The position numbers and the translations under genes are program-made. This document shows positions 17,788-27,000 of a stretch of DNA of 64,000 nucleotides, piece by piece. The notes under the pieces were generated by a model. It had not been told where the DNA came from and made no database searches. It saw only the letters and a list, made by a program, of their open reading frames with translations. The DNA is from Kaistella carnis (lineage in GTDB: Bacteria > Bacteroidota > Bacteroidia > Flavobacteriales > Weeksellaceae), in contig NZ_CP034159.1 in the NCBI RefSeq assembly GCF_003860585.1, forward strand, positions 248,001 through 312,000, given 5' to 3'. Positions within the stretch are counted from its first letter, which is position 1. Every line of letters starts with the position of its first letter.

Positions 17788-18399
17788 ATGAAAAAACTAT
17801 TACTGGTTGGTGCAGTTGCACTTTTTGGAGCATTAAATGCTCAAATGGAAAAAGGATCTTGGATTGTTTCAGGTAAAACAGGAATCGATTTCAGTTCTGC
17901 AACTACAAAATACACTGCAGAAGGTCAATCTTACGATGGTCCGAAAGTGTCTACATTTACCATTACACCAAGCGTTGGTTATTTTGTGGCGAACAATATC
18001 GCCGTGGGCGTAGATTTAGGATTTACTTCAACAAAAACTACTTTCAAAAATTCAGCTTTAGAGTTTGATTACGAAGAAAAAACATCAGTATTCTCTATTT
18101 TACCAAACGCAACCTATTATTTCCCAACTGCAAGTAACTTGCGACCTTACTTGGGAGCAGGGATCGGGTACGGAAGTTTAACTTCTACTGACTTTTTCAA
18201 TGATGAAGAAACAACAAAAGGTGGTTTTCTTTGGGGTGCAAAAGGCGGTTTATTGTATATGCTAAATTCAAACATCGGAATCGATTTAGGAGCTGGTTAC
18301 AATAGCCTAACGACGAAAGAAACAGTTGACAATACAGAGGTGAAAACTTCTGCTGATGCTTTTGGTGTAAGCGCCGGAATCTCTGTATTCTTTAGATAA
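17788..18399 (+). CDS. Outer membrane beta-barrel protein
   Basis: 203 residues. Signal peptide MKKLLLVGAVALFGALNAQ is almost the same as that of the gene at 14384, including DNA-level similarity, pointing to duplication. The barrel pattern is clear: FTITPSVGYFVANNIAVGVDLGF, NATYYFPTASNLRPYLGAGIGYG, IGIDLGAGYNSL, and a terminal Arg preceded by FF, the usual C-terminal outer-membrane signature. Function unknown. Confidence 0.9.
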   Translation: MKKLLLVGAVALFGALNAQMEKGSWIVSGKTGIDFSSATTKYTAEGQSYDGPKVSTFTITPSVGYFVANNIAVGVDLGFTSTKTTFKNSALEFDYEEKTSVFSILPNATYYFPTASNLRPYLGAGIGYGSLTSTDFFNDEETTKGGFLWGAKGGLLYMLNSNIGIDLGAGYNSLTTKETVDNTEVKTSADAFGVSAGISVFFR

Positions 18400-18417
18400 G
18401 AAAATTAGAAAATAAAA

Positions 18418-18446
18418 AAAATCCTGAGAAAATTCTCAGGATTTTT
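18418..18446. terminator. Bidirectional terminator between outer-membrane barrel gene 4 and ffh
   Basis: AATCCTGAGAA / TTCTCAGGATT with a two-base loop, A-run before and T-run after. Confidence 0.88.
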
Positions 18447-18468
18447 GCTTTTATATATCGATGTGAAT

Positions 18469-19836
18469 TTATCTGCCAAATAAATTACCGCCCATTCCGG
18501 GGACTTTTGGCATTCCTTTGCTCATCATTTCCATCATTTGTTTACCCTGTGGTCCCTGCATCATCTTCATCATTTTACCCATTTGATCGAATTGTTTCAT
18601 TAGAGCATTTACATCTTCAATTTTTCTTCCTGCACCTTTTGCAATTCTGTTTTTTCTCTGAGTATTGATGATAGAAGGTCTTCTTCTTTCTTCCGGCGTC
18701 ATCGAATAAATAATGGCTTCAATATGTTTAAAGGCATCATCCTGAATATCTACATCTTTAATGGCTTTACCAACACCTGGAATCATACCCATTAAATCTT
18801 TCATATTCCCCATTTTTTTGATCTGATTGATTTGCTTTAAGAAATCATCAAAACCAAATTCGTTCTTGGCAATTTTTTTGTGAAGTTTTTTGGCTTCTTC
18901 TTCGTCGAATTGTTCCTGCGCTCTTTCTACTAAGGACACAACATCACCCATCCCAAGAATACGATCCGCCATCCTTTCCGGATAGAACACATCAAGTGCT
19001 TCCATTTTTTCCCCGGTAGAAATAAACTTGATCGGTTTTTCAACTACGGAACGAATAGTTAATGCAGCTCCACCACGTGTATCACCATCTAATTTAGTCA
19101 GAACAACACCGTCGAAATTTAAAGCTTCGTTGAAGGCTTTTGCTGTATTTACGGCATCTTGACCGGTCATTGAATCTACTACGAACAGGGTTTCGTTCGG
19201 TTTAATGAAATAATGAACAGATTTAATTTCGTTCATCATCTGCTCATCAATCGCCAAACGACCTGCCGTATCGACAATCACAACATCGTGACCATTTTCT
19301 TTCGCAAATTTAACGGCATTTTCAGCGATTGAGGAAGGATTTACGGCACCTTCTTCCGTATAAACAGGAATTCCGGTTTGTGATCCTAATACTTTCAACT
19401 GCTCAATTGCCGCGGGACGATAGACATCACACGCAACCAAAAGCGGTTTTTTATTTCTTTTCTGTTTTAAATAATTGGCTAATTTTCCGGAGAAGGTTGT
19501 TTTACCGGAACCTTGCAAACCTGCAATTAAGATTACACTTGGTTTCCCGGAAAGATTAATTCCTTCATGAGTTGAACCCATTAATTCAACCAATTCGTCG
19601 TGAACGATTTTGGTCATTAGTTGTCCGGGCGTTAAACTGGTCAGTACATTTTGACCCAGTGCTTTGTCCTGAACTCTCTTGGTGAGGTCTTTCGCTACTT
19701 TGTAATTAACGTCGGCATCAACCAATGCACGGCGAATTTCCTTTACCGTTTCTGCAACGTTGATTTCTGAAATCTTCCCGCGCCCTGAAATATTGTGAAG
19801 CGCTTTGTCTAATTTATCCTGTAAGCTATTGAACAT
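18469..19836 (-). CDS. ffh: Signal recognition particle protein Ffh
   Basis: 455 residues, full length. N domain, G domain with P-loop GLQGSGKTT, DTAGRLAID and TKLDGDTRGGAAL, and a Met-rich M domain ending MMKMMQGPQGKQMMEMMSKGMPKVPGMGG that binds 4.5S RNA and signal sequences. A perfect -7 box TATTTTTG (minus strand, 19856-19863) lies 19 nt upstream, back to back with that of the next gene. The 4.5S RNA gene is not in the window. Confidence 0.98.
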   Translation of the reverse strand: MFNSLQDKLDKALHNISGRGKISEINVAETVKEIRRALVDADVNYKVAKDLTKRVQDKALGQNVLTSLTPGQLMTKIVHDELVELMGSTHEGINLSGKPSVILIAGLQGSGKTTFSGKLANYLKQKRNKKPLLVACDVYRPAAIEQLKVLGSQTGIPVYTEEGAVNPSSIAENAVKFAKENGHDVVIVDTAGRLAIDEQMMNEIKSVHYFIKPNETLFVVDSMTGQDAVNTAKAFNEALNFDGVVLTKLDGDTRGGAALTIRSVVEKPIKFISTGEKMEALDVFYPERMADRILGMGDVVSLVERAQEQFDEEEAKKLHKKIAKNEFGFDDFLKQINQIKKMGNMKDLMGMIPGVGKAIKDVDIQDDAFKHIEAIIYSMTPEERRRPSIINTQRKNRIAKGAGRKIEDVNALMKQFDQMGKMMKMMQGPQGKQMMEMMSKGMPKVPGMGGNLFGR

Positions 19837-19894
19837 AATTTATCTTTAAGATTTGCAAAAATAAGGAATTTCATTCAATTATCGTAAAGTTGCT

Positions 19895-19902
19895 TATTTT
19901 TG
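19895..19902 (+). promoter_or_regulatory. -7 box just before the small membrane protein gene
   Basis: TATTTTTG ends only 4 nt before the ATG at 19907, so transcription would begin at or next to the start codon (leaderless mRNA). Confidence 0.45.
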
Positions 19903-19906
19903 CGCT

Positions 19907-20176
19907 ATGAATATTGTAAATATAATTTTATTATTCCTTTCCGCTACTTTTTTAAATGTAGTACTTTTTTACATTTTTAAAAAATATTTGATGAAAACTT
20001 CCAATCCGGGCCTATTGTTTTTAATGATCAATATTTTTAAAGACATCGTATGGGTAGGGTATTGGCTCGGTAAATTAGAGACCACTCAAAACAATTTCCT
20101 ATTATTAATAGGAGTCTTTCTTGTAACTTCCTTCTTCCTGTATTTTAAAGTAATTCGCTTATTAAATCGTTCCTGA
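19907..20176 (+). CDS. Small membrane protein of unknown function upstream of atpB
   Basis: 89 residues with about three membrane helices (around 2-24, 35-55, 63-83) and basic loops (FKKYLMKT, KVIRLLNRS). No signal peptide beyond the first helix. Its place 81 nt upstream of atpB is where flavobacteria often carry small AtpI/AtpZ-like or hypothetical membrane proteins, so a role near ATP synthase is possible but unproven. The sequence does not show a clear AtpI signature. Confidence 0.65.
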   Translation: MNIVNIILLFLSATFLNVVLFYIFKKYLMKTSNPGLLFLMINIFKDIVWVGYWLGKLETTQNNFLLLIGVFLVTSFFLYFKVIRLLNRS

Positions 20177-20206
20177 AAATTAACTGATAAAAATCAATTT
20201 TTTGTA

Positions 20207-20237
20207 TTGGTAAGTTTTAATAATTTCAATATATTTG
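20207..20237 (+). promoter_or_regulatory. Promoter of the ATP synthase operon
   Basis: TTG (20207-20209), 20 nt, TATATTTG (20230-20237): an exact Bacteroidota promoter, 20 nt before the atpB ATG. Confidence 0.8.
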
Positions 20238-20257
20238 CAAACCGATAAATTTGACCT

Positions 20258-21373
20258 ATGAACAAGAGAATTTCTTCTTTATTTTTCGTTTTATTTCTAA
20301 CACTTTCAGGTGTTTTCACTTATGCACAGCATGAGGTTGAAGCCAAGCCTACTGAAAGTTTGGAGCAAAAAATCCAAGAGGATAATCAAAAATTTGATGC
20401 GAAGAGTATGATCATGAGTCACATCAGCGATGCGAATGAGTGGCATATCCTAACATTAAATGAAGGAACGCCTGAAGAAAACCATGTTTCTATTCCTTTG
20501 CCGGTTATCATTAAAGACAAAAGGGGCCTTCACATGTTCATGTCTAGTGCGATAGCACATGGGCACGAGCACGATGGTTATACTTTAGAAAATGGAATTG
20601 TAAAATCTACACAAGGTTTAGAGCAGGCAAAATTATTCTCTTTACTAAGCGGAAAACATAATTCAGACAACGCGTTTTATGATTTTTCGATCACGAAAAA
20701 CGTTGCAGCGATCTTTATCTCCATCTTCTTTATGTTCCTTGTTTTTATTGGAATGGCAAGAGGATATTCAAAATCATTAGTACCAAGTGGATTCGGAAGA
20801 TTCATGGAACCTGTTATTCTTTTTATTAGAGACGAAGTAGCGATCCCGAATATTGGAGCAAAAAAATATAAAAAATACATGCCTTATTTATTGACTGTAT
20901 TTTTCTTTATCTGGTTTAACAATATGTTTGGTTTAATTCCATTTGCGCCATTTGGTTATAACTTAACTGGTAACATCGCAACAACAGCTGTTTTAGCAAT
21001 TATTACTTTATTAATTACTCTATTCAGTGCCAATAAAGATTATTGGAAACATATCTTCATGCCACCAGTGCCATTATTATTGTACCCAATTATGGTTCCA
21101 ATTGAAATCATCGGTATATTCACGAAGCCATTTGCCTTAATGATGCGTCTCTTTGCTAATATTACAGCTGGACACATTATGGTATTAGCGATCATGTCTT
21201 TAATATTTATTTTTAAAACACCACTTTTAGGATTCGCTTCAGTTCCACTTGGATTATTCATCGGAATGTTGGAAATATTAGTAGCAGCTTTACAGGCCTA
21301 TATCTTTACCGTTCTTTCAGCTTTGTTTATTGGAATGGCAGTTCAAGAGCACGAACATGAAGGAGCACATTAA
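20258..21373 (+). CDS. atpB: F1Fo ATP synthase subunit a
   Basis: 371 residues, about 100 longer than E. coli subunit a. The extra N-terminal part begins with a cleavable-looking signal peptide (ends TYAQ) and an extracytoplasmic domain of about 120 residues containing HGHEHDG. The proton-channel helices follow, with FTKPFALMMRLFANITAGHIM carrying the essential Arg, and the C-terminus is QEHEHEGAH. First gene of atpBEFHAG. Confidence 0.97.
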   Translation: MNKRISSLFFVLFLTLSGVFTYAQHEVEAKPTESLEQKIQEDNQKFDAKSMIMSHISDANEWHILTLNEGTPEENHVSIPLPVIIKDKRGLHMFMSSAIAHGHEHDGYTLENGIVKSTQGLEQAKLFSLLSGKHNSDNAFYDFSITKNVAAIFISIFFMFLVFIGMARGYSKSLVPSGFGRFMEPVILFIRDEVAIPNIGAKKYKKYMPYLLTVFFFIWFNNMFGLIPFAPFGYNLTGNIATTAVLAIITLLITLFSANKDYWKHIFMPPVPLLLYPIMVPIEIIGIFTKPFALMMRLFANITAGHIMVLAIMSLIFIFKTPLLGFASVPLGLFIGMLEILVAALQAYIFTVLSALFIGMAVQEHEHEGAH

Positions 21374-21411
21374 TTAATTTAGAATATTTTTAACCTTTAT
21401 ATATTTTTATT

Positions 21412-21633
21412 ATGGAAGAGATTTCACAAGGAGTAGGACTTATTTACGTAGGAATCGGTTTAGCAGTATTAGGCGTTGGTCTAGGTATTGGTAAAATCGG
21501 TGGACATGCAATGGATGCTATTGCAAGACAACCAGAGCAAGCAGGTAAAATCCAGGGAGCAATGCTTATTGCTGCAGGACTTATCGAGGGTGCTGGTTTG
21601 ATCGCGATCATCTTTGGAGCGTTCGTTAAGTAA
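21412..21633 (+). CDS. atpE: F1Fo ATP synthase subunit c
   Basis: 73-residue hairpin of two membrane helices; ARQPE is the polar loop and the ion-binding Glu is in AAGLIEGAGL. The residue after that Glu is Gly rather than the Ser/Thr of Na+-type rings, so H+ coupling is expected. A strong hairpin with T-run follows the gene. Confidence 0.97.
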   Translation: MEEISQGVGLIYVGIGLAVLGVGLGIGKIGGHAMDAIARQPEQAGKIQGAMLIAAGLIEGAGLIAIIFGAFVK

Positions 21634-21650
21634 GAAACCTCAGAAACTAG

Positions 21651-21687
21651 TTCTTAGCAGCGCGGTTGGCTCTGCTAAGAATTTTTT
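21651..21687 (+). terminator. Hairpin with T-run between atpE and atpF
   Basis: TTCTTAGCAG (21651-21660) pairs exactly with CTGCTAAGAA (21672-21681), then T6. It sits inside the operon, 18 nt after the atpE stop, so it likely works as a partial terminator or 3' mRNA stabiliser that raises subunit c over the others. Confidence 0.75.
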
Positions 21688-21726
21688 AACTTCCATAAAG
21701 AAAAAAAATTACAAAAAATTACTATT

Positions 21727-22215
21727 ATGATAGAACCGGGAATTGGCTTATTGTTTTGGATGACTTTAACCTTTGTGATCCTTTTATTTTTATTAGCAAA
21801 GTTCGCGTGGAAACCAATTTTAAGTGCTATTAACGAAAGAGAAGTTACGATCGTAGATTCCCTTAATCAAGCTAAATTGGCAAAACAAGAAGTTGAAAAC
21901 TTGAAAGCTGAAAACGAAATCATCATCCGTGAAGCTAAGGTAGAGCGTGATCAAATTTTGAAAGAAGCCAGAGAAATTAAAGACAGAATTGTAGGTGAGG
22001 CTAAAGATGTAGCAAAAGCGGAAGCAGACAAAATAATTGAATCAGCAAGACACACCATCCAGGCAGAAAAATCTGCTGCTGTAGCTGATATCAAAAACCA
22101 AATTGGAGCTTTATCTGTAAACATCGCGGAATCTATTTTGAAACAAAAATTAGATAACGATGGTGCACAGGATGAATTAGTAGCAAATATCCTTAATACT
22201 TCTAACTTAAACTAG
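21727..22215 (+). CDS. atpF: F1Fo ATP synthase subunit b
   Basis: 162 residues: one N-terminal membrane helix (LLFWMTLTFVILLFLLAKF, then WKPILSAINERE) and a long charged coiled coil, rich in Ala, Glu and Lys, that forms the peripheral stalk. Stop is 1 nt before the atpH ATG. Confidence 0.95.
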   Translation: MIEPGIGLLFWMTLTFVILLFLLAKFAWKPILSAINEREVTIVDSLNQAKLAKQEVENLKAENEIIIREAKVERDQILKEAREIKDRIVGEAKDVAKAEADKIIESARHTIQAEKSAAVADIKNQIGALSVNIAESILKQKLDNDGAQDELVANILNTSNLN

Positions 22216-22216
22216 G

Positions 22217-22756
22217 ATGCGTACAAGTAAAGTTGCAAAAAGATATGCACAAGGTTTACTTAATTTTACCCAGGAAGCAGGACTTACAACTTCTGTTTTT
22301 GGGGAGATGAAGGACCTGGTGAATACCATCGAAAAATCGAAAGAGCTGCAAAGCTTTTTTACTTCTCCGATTATAGAGGTGAAGAAGAAAATCAGTGTTT
22401 CGGCAGAGATTTTTAAAAGCTTTTCTCCTGTGACTAAGAATTTAATTCAGTTGGTCATTAAGCATGGTAGAGAAGGACAATTGAGCAATATTGGTCAGGA
22501 ATTCATTAACAAAGTGGAAGACATGAACGGAGTGCAAAGAATTACTTTGACTTCTGCAACGGCACTTTCTCAGGAGAATATTGATAATATCCTTAAATCA
22601 ACAACCCTTGTTAATCATAATAACCAGTTCGATGTAAAATCAATTATCAATCCTGAAATTTTGGGAGGATATATATTACGGGTTGGCGATCAACAAATAG
22701 ATGCATCGGTGAAATCAAAATTAAACCGATTGAATAAAGAATTTCAATTAAATTAA
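22217..22756 (+). CDS. atpH: F1Fo ATP synthase subunit delta
   Basis: 179 residues. RTSKVAKRYAQGLLNF at the N-terminus, LIQLVIKHGREGQL in the middle and the C-terminal PEILGGYILRVGDQQIDASVKSKLNRL block are standard for subunit delta, which links the b stalk to the top of F1. Confidence 0.95.
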   Translation: MRTSKVAKRYAQGLLNFTQEAGLTTSVFGEMKDLVNTIEKSKELQSFFTSPIIEVKKKISVSAEIFKSFSPVTKNLIQLVIKHGREGQLSNIGQEFINKVEDMNGVQRITLTSATALSQENIDNILKSTTLVNHNNQFDVKSIINPEILGGYILRVGDQQIDASVKSKLNRLNKEFQLN

Positions 22757-22774
22757 GACAAAAACAACCATAAA

Positions 22775-24352
22775 ATGGCAGAAATAAATCCGGCAGAAGT
22801 ATCTGCAATTCTAAAACAGCAGCTCGCTAATTTCGATACACAGTCGAATGTTGAAGAGGTAGGAACGGTATTAACCATCGGTGATGGTATCGCTTTAGTG
22901 TACGGTTTAGAAAATGTTCAGTACGGTGAATTGGTAAAATTCCAAAGCGGTGTTGAAGGAATCGTTCTTAACCTTGCTGAAGATAACGTTGGGGTTGCTC
23001 TCTTGGGTGAATCCAAATTAGTTAAGGAAGGAGACACCGTAAACAGAACCCAAAGAATTTCCTCTATTAAAGTAGGAGAAGGAATGTTGGGTAGAGTAGT
23101 TGATACTTTAGGAAATCCAATTGATGGTAAAGGACCTATTTCTGGTGAAACTTACGAGATGCCTTTGGAAAGAAAAGCGCCGGGAGTAATTTTTCGTCAG
23201 CCGGTAACTGAGCCATTACAAACTGGTATTGTTGCGATCGACTCCATGATTCCTGTTGGTAGAGGACAAAGAGAGCTTATCATTGGTGACCGCCAAACTG
23301 GTAAAACAGTGGTAGCGATTGATACGATCATTAATCAAAGAGAATTTTATGATGCAGGTGAACCTGTATTCTGTATATATGTAGCGATTGGACAAAAAGG
23401 TTCAACCGTTGCGCAAATTGCAAAAACATTAGAAGACAAAGGCGCTTTAGCATATACTGTAATTGTTGCAGCAAACGCTTCTGATCCGGCTCCGATGCAG
23501 GTTTATGCACCAATGGCTGGAGCAGCGATCGGGGAATTCTTCCGTGATACGGGTAGACCGGCTTTGATTGTTTATGATGACTTGTCTAAACAGGCTGTTG
23601 CTTACCGTGAGCTTTCTCTACTATTGAGAAGACCACCGGGTCGTGAAGCTTATCCAGGTGACGTTTTCTACCTTCACTCCAGATTATTGGAAAGAGCGGC
23701 GAAAGTAATCAACGATGATACGATTGCAGCACAAATGAACGATTTACCGGATTCATTAAAACCAATTGTTAAAGGTGGTGGTTCATTAACAGCACTTCCG
23801 ATTATTGAAACTCAAGCGGGAGACGTTTCTGCTTATATTCCGACGAACGTAATTTCAATTACCGACGGTCAGATTTTCTTGGAAACTGATTTGTTTAACT
23901 CCGGAGTTCGTCCGGCAATTAACGTAGGTATTTCGGTATCTCGTGTTGGTGGTAATGCTCAGATTAAATCAATGAAAAAAGTTTCTGGAACATTGAAGCT
24001 TGACCAAGCACAATATAAAGAACTGGAAGCTTTTGCTAAATTTGGTTCAGACTTAGATGCTTCTACACAGGCGGTAATTTCTAAAGGAGAGAGAAACGTG
24101 GAAGTTTTGAAACAACCCGTAAACTCACCACTTCCTGTAGATAGCCAGGTTGCAATGATTTATGCAGGTACTGAAAACTTAATGCGTAATATTCCTATTG
24201 AGAAAGTAAGAGAGTTCCAAACTGAATATATTGCGTTCTTAAGATCTAAACATCCTGAGACCATGGCAGCAATTAAAATGGGAAAAATTGATGATTCAAT
24301 TACTTCTGTTCTTAAGCAGGCTGCTACAGAACTTGCTTCTAAATACAACTAA
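22775..24352 (+). CDS. atpA: F1Fo ATP synthase subunit alpha
   Basis: 525 residues, full length. P-loop [41 protein letters not shown] and the arginine-finger region [11 protein letters not shown] are intact. Followed by a 70-nt gap with a hairpin, then atpG. The catalytic beta subunit (atpD) and epsilon (atpC) do not follow. Confidence 0.98.
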   Translation: MAEINPAEVSAILKQQLANFDTQSNVEEVGTVLTIGDGIALVYGLENVQYGELVKFQSGVEGIVLNLAEDNVGVALLGESKLVKEGDTVNRTQRISSIKVGEGMLGRVVDTLGNPIDGKGPISGETYEMPLERKAPGVIFRQPVTEPLQTGIVAIDSMIPVGRGQRELIIGDRQTGKTVVAIDTIINQREFYDAGEPVFCIYVAIGQKGSTVAQIAKTLEDKGALAYTVIVAANASDPAPMQVYAPMAGAAIGEFFRDTGRPALIVYDDLSKQAVAYRELSLLLRRPPGREAYPGDVFYLHSRLLERAAKVINDDTIAAQMNDLPDSLKPIVKGGGSLTALPIIETQAGDVSAYIPTNVISITDGQIFLETDLFNSGVRPAINVGISVSRVGGNAQIKSMKKVSGTLKLDQAQYKELEAFAKFGSDLDASTQAVISKGERNVEVLKQPVNSPLPVDSQVAMIYAGTENLMRNIPIEKVREFQTEYIAFLRSKHPETMAAIKMGKIDDSITSVLKQAATELASKYN

Positions 24353-24365
24353 AAAATATTCAATT

Positions 24366-24404
24366 TTCAGTATTCAGAATTTTTAATTTTGAATACTGAA
24401 TTTT
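24366..24404 (+). terminator. Hairpin between atpA and atpG
   Basis: TTCAGTATTCA (24366-24376) pairs exactly with TGAATACTGAA (24390-24400), then TTTT. AT-rich, so weaker than the atpE hairpin; a processing or attenuation site is possible. Confidence 0.5.
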
Positions 24405-24422
24405 AAACTTTACAGTCAAAGA

Positions 24423-25280
24423 ATGGCAAATTTAAAGGAAATACGGGGGAGAATTACTTCGATCTCATCTACAATGCAGATTACGAGTGCGATGAAAATG
24501 GTTTCGGCAGCGAAACTGAAGAAAGCAACCGATGCAATTGGGATGTTGAGACCTTACTCGGAAAAATTGCAGGAGATTATCGAAAATGTAAGTGCTTCAA
24601 CTGATCTGGAAGGTGTGTCTACGTACACCGAAGAAAGAGAAGTAAACAAAGTACTTTACATTGTGGTAACTTCTAACAAAGGTTTGGCCGGCGCATTTAA
24701 CTCTGCTGTAATCAAAGAACTTAACAAGTCAATTGCCAATACACCTCATGAGATAGAAATTCTGTCCGTAGGTAAAAAAGTATATGATGCAGTAAGAAAG
24801 AGCAAGAAAATTTATGATAATCAAAGTGGTATTTTTGATGGAATGAGCTTTGAGGTTGTTGCGAATTTTGTAGAAAACGTCATGAGAGATTACCGCGAAG
24901 GTCGTTTTGATAAAGTGTATGTGATTTACAATAAATTCATCAACGCTGCAACTCAGGAAGTACAGACCGAGCAGGTTCTGCCGATTTCTTTACCTCAAAA
25001 TGTAGAGGCTTCAAACACCGATTATCTTTTTGAGCCTAATGCAAAAGAAATTTTAGACGTTTTAATGCCTAAATCAATTAAAACGCAGGTTTACAAAGCA
25101 ATCTTAGATTCAGTGGCTTCTGAACATGGCGCTCGAATGACTGCAATGCACAAAGCAACCGATAATGCGGAAGCTCTTAGAAACGAGTTGAAAATTTTCT
25201 ACAACAAAGCGCGTCAAGCTGCGATTACCAACGAGATTTTAGAAATCGTAGGTGGAGCAGAAGCTTTGAAGAATTCTTAG
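24423..25280 (+). CDS. atpG: F1Fo ATP synthase subunit gamma
   Basis: 285 residues. N-terminal LKEIRGRITSISSTMQITSAMKMVSAAKLKKA and C-terminal EHGARMTAMHKATDNAEAL...NKARQAAITNEILEIVGGAEAL are the coiled-coil signatures of the rotor shaft. Last gene of this operon; a terminator follows. Confidence 0.97.
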   Translation: MANLKEIRGRITSISSTMQITSAMKMVSAAKLKKATDAIGMLRPYSEKLQEIIENVSASTDLEGVSTYTEEREVNKVLYIVVTSNKGLAGAFNSAVIKELNKSIANTPHEIEILSVGKKVYDAVRKSKKIYDNQSGIFDGMSFEVVANFVENVMRDYREGRFDKVYVIYNKFINAATQEVQTEQVLPISLPQNVEASNTDYLFEPNAKEILDVLMPKSIKTQVYKAILDSVASEHGARMTAMHKATDNAEALRNELKIFYNKARQAAITNEILEIVGGAEALKNS

Positions 25281-25304
25281 AAAGAGTATATTTTATAAAA
25301 TTAT

Positions 25305-25336
25305 AGACTGTGATATTTTTCACAGTCTTTTTTTTA
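25305..25336 (+). terminator. Terminator after atpG
   Basis: AGACTGTGA / TCACAGTCT stem then T8. Confidence 0.9.
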
Positions 25337-25609
25337 TGCGAAATCGAATTGCCAAGTTCTACTGATCATTAATCACAAACCACGCATAGGTTTATGTACT
25401 GATTATTAATATTTTAAGTAAGAAAATAGGTTGTTTCTTATAAATAAATTTTTTACTTTAAGCATTTTACTAAAAAAGAGAATCTAACCTTTAAGATAGC
25501 GTCTTTAGATTAGCTGCTTTTGTTTTTCCCCAGTTTACAGATATCGTAATTACTTCTATATTAATTATTTTATTTGTGTATCTTTGTGGCAATATTTTTA
25601 AATTTCTAA
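25337..25609. other. Gene-free spacer before the CNNM/CorC gene
   Basis: No ORF or repeat was seen. The only signal is a perfect -7 box TATCTTTG at 25579-25586, 23 nt before the next ATG. Confidence 0.5.
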
Positions 25610-26968
25610 ATGGACTCGGACATAGTCAAGCTCTTGTTAGCTGTATTCTTAGTAGTATTGAATGGTTTTTTCGTAGCCGCTGAATTCTCTATCGTTAAAG
25701 TTCGTTACTCTCAAATTCAATTGAAGGCCGCAGAGGGAGATTCGATGGCCAAACAGGCGGAACACATCATTAAGCATTTAGATGAATATCTTTCTGCAAC
25801 CCAGCTCGGTATCACCTTGGCTTCCCTGGCTTTAGGTTGGGTCGGTGAAAGTGCAATGCATCACGTCATCGAAAATATGTTTCATTATTTCAATGTTGCT
25901 GTTGCAGATGCCACCATTACTACGATTTCCCTTGTATTAAGTTTCCTGATAATTACCGTAATGCATATTGTGTTTGGTGAATTAATTCCGAAATCTATTG
26001 CGATCAGAAAATCAGAATCTACAGCCATGTTTATCGCAATGCCTTTGCGTGTATTCTATACTGTTTTCAAGCCATTTATCTGGACCATGAACCACATGTC
26101 TAATGCATTTTTGCGTTTAATAAAAATTCATCCAGCTTCCGATCAGGAAATTCACTCTACCGAAGAATTGCAGTTATTGGTAAAACAGTCTGCCGATTCC
26201 GGAGCGATTGAAGAAGAAAACTACGAGATCATTAAAAATGCTTTTGATTTTACGGACCACTCTGCGAAGCAGATCATGATTCCGAGACAGAATATCTCGT
26301 CGATCGATATTGAAGAACCCATTGAAAATATTATTAATATCATTATGGAAAGCGGTTATTCCCGACTTCCCGTTTATAAAGATTCTATTGATAATATTAT
26401 TGGAATATTTTATGCGAAAGAAATCATTCGCGAATATGTAAAAAGAAAGGGAGAAATTACCCATGAAGATTTAAACGATCTTATGCGGGAAGCATTTTTC
26501 GTGGTGGGAAGTAAGAAGATCTCTGACCTTTTAAAAGTTTTCCAGCAGAAAAAGCAGCATTTGGCAGTTGTTATTGATGAATTCGGTGGCACTGAAGGAA
26601 TTGTAACCTTAGAAGATATTTTAGAAGAGTTGGTAGGTGAGATTCAGGATGAGGAAGATGAAGAAGAGAAAATCGTTGACAAAGTGGGCGAGAATGTTTT
26701 CTGGGTAAAAGCTACGCAACCTTTAGATGAGATCAATGAGAAGCTACCAAAAATTTTCCCACTTTCAGAAGATGGAGAATACAATACATTAGCAGGTTTT
26801 ATTTTGCATGAACTCGAAGATATTCCGGGAGAAAATCAGGAATTCGTTATCAATGATTATCAGATTAAAATTCTGAAAATGCAGAATAAAAGTGTTGATC
26901 TTGTAGAACTTGTTTATGAAGAACCCAATATTATTTCGGAATTAGCCAACGAAATTGGAGAAATTTAA
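25610..26968 (+). CDS. CNNM/CorC-type transporter-associated membrane protein (hemolysin family)
   Basis: 452 residues in three parts: N-terminal DUF21/CNNM membrane domain (about 5-190, with NGFFVAAEFSIVKVR and ATQLGITLASLALGWVGE), a CBS pair (about 205-330; MIPRQNISSID, ESGYSRLPVYKDS, VIDEFGGTEGIVTLEDILEELVGEIQDE), and a C-terminal CorC_HlyC domain (about 345-430). Relatives act in Mg2+/Co2+ export or gliding-related functions; the substrate is not readable here. It probably has its own promoter. Confidence 0.9.
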   Translation: MDSDIVKLLLAVFLVVLNGFFVAAEFSIVKVRYSQIQLKAAEGDSMAKQAEHIIKHLDEYLSATQLGITLASLALGWVGESAMHHVIENMFHYFNVAVADATITTISLVLSFLIITVMHIVFGELIPKSIAIRKSESTAMFIAMPLRVFYTVFKPFIWTMNHMSNAFLRLIKIHPASDQEIHSTEELQLLVKQSADSGAIEEENYEIIKNAFDFTDHSAKQIMIPRQNISSIDIEEPIENIINIIMESGYSRLPVYKDSIDNIIGIFYAKEIIREYVKRKGEITHEDLNDLMREAFFVVGSKKISDLLKVFQQKKQHLAVVIDEFGGTEGIVTLEDILEELVGEIQDEEDEEEKIVDKVGENVFWVKATQPLDEINEKLPKIFPLSEDGEYNTLAGFILHELEDIPGENQEFVINDYQIKILKMQNKSVDLVELVYEEPNIISELANEIGEI

Positions 26969-27000
26969 TTTAAAGAATACTAATTTTTAAAATTAAAGAC

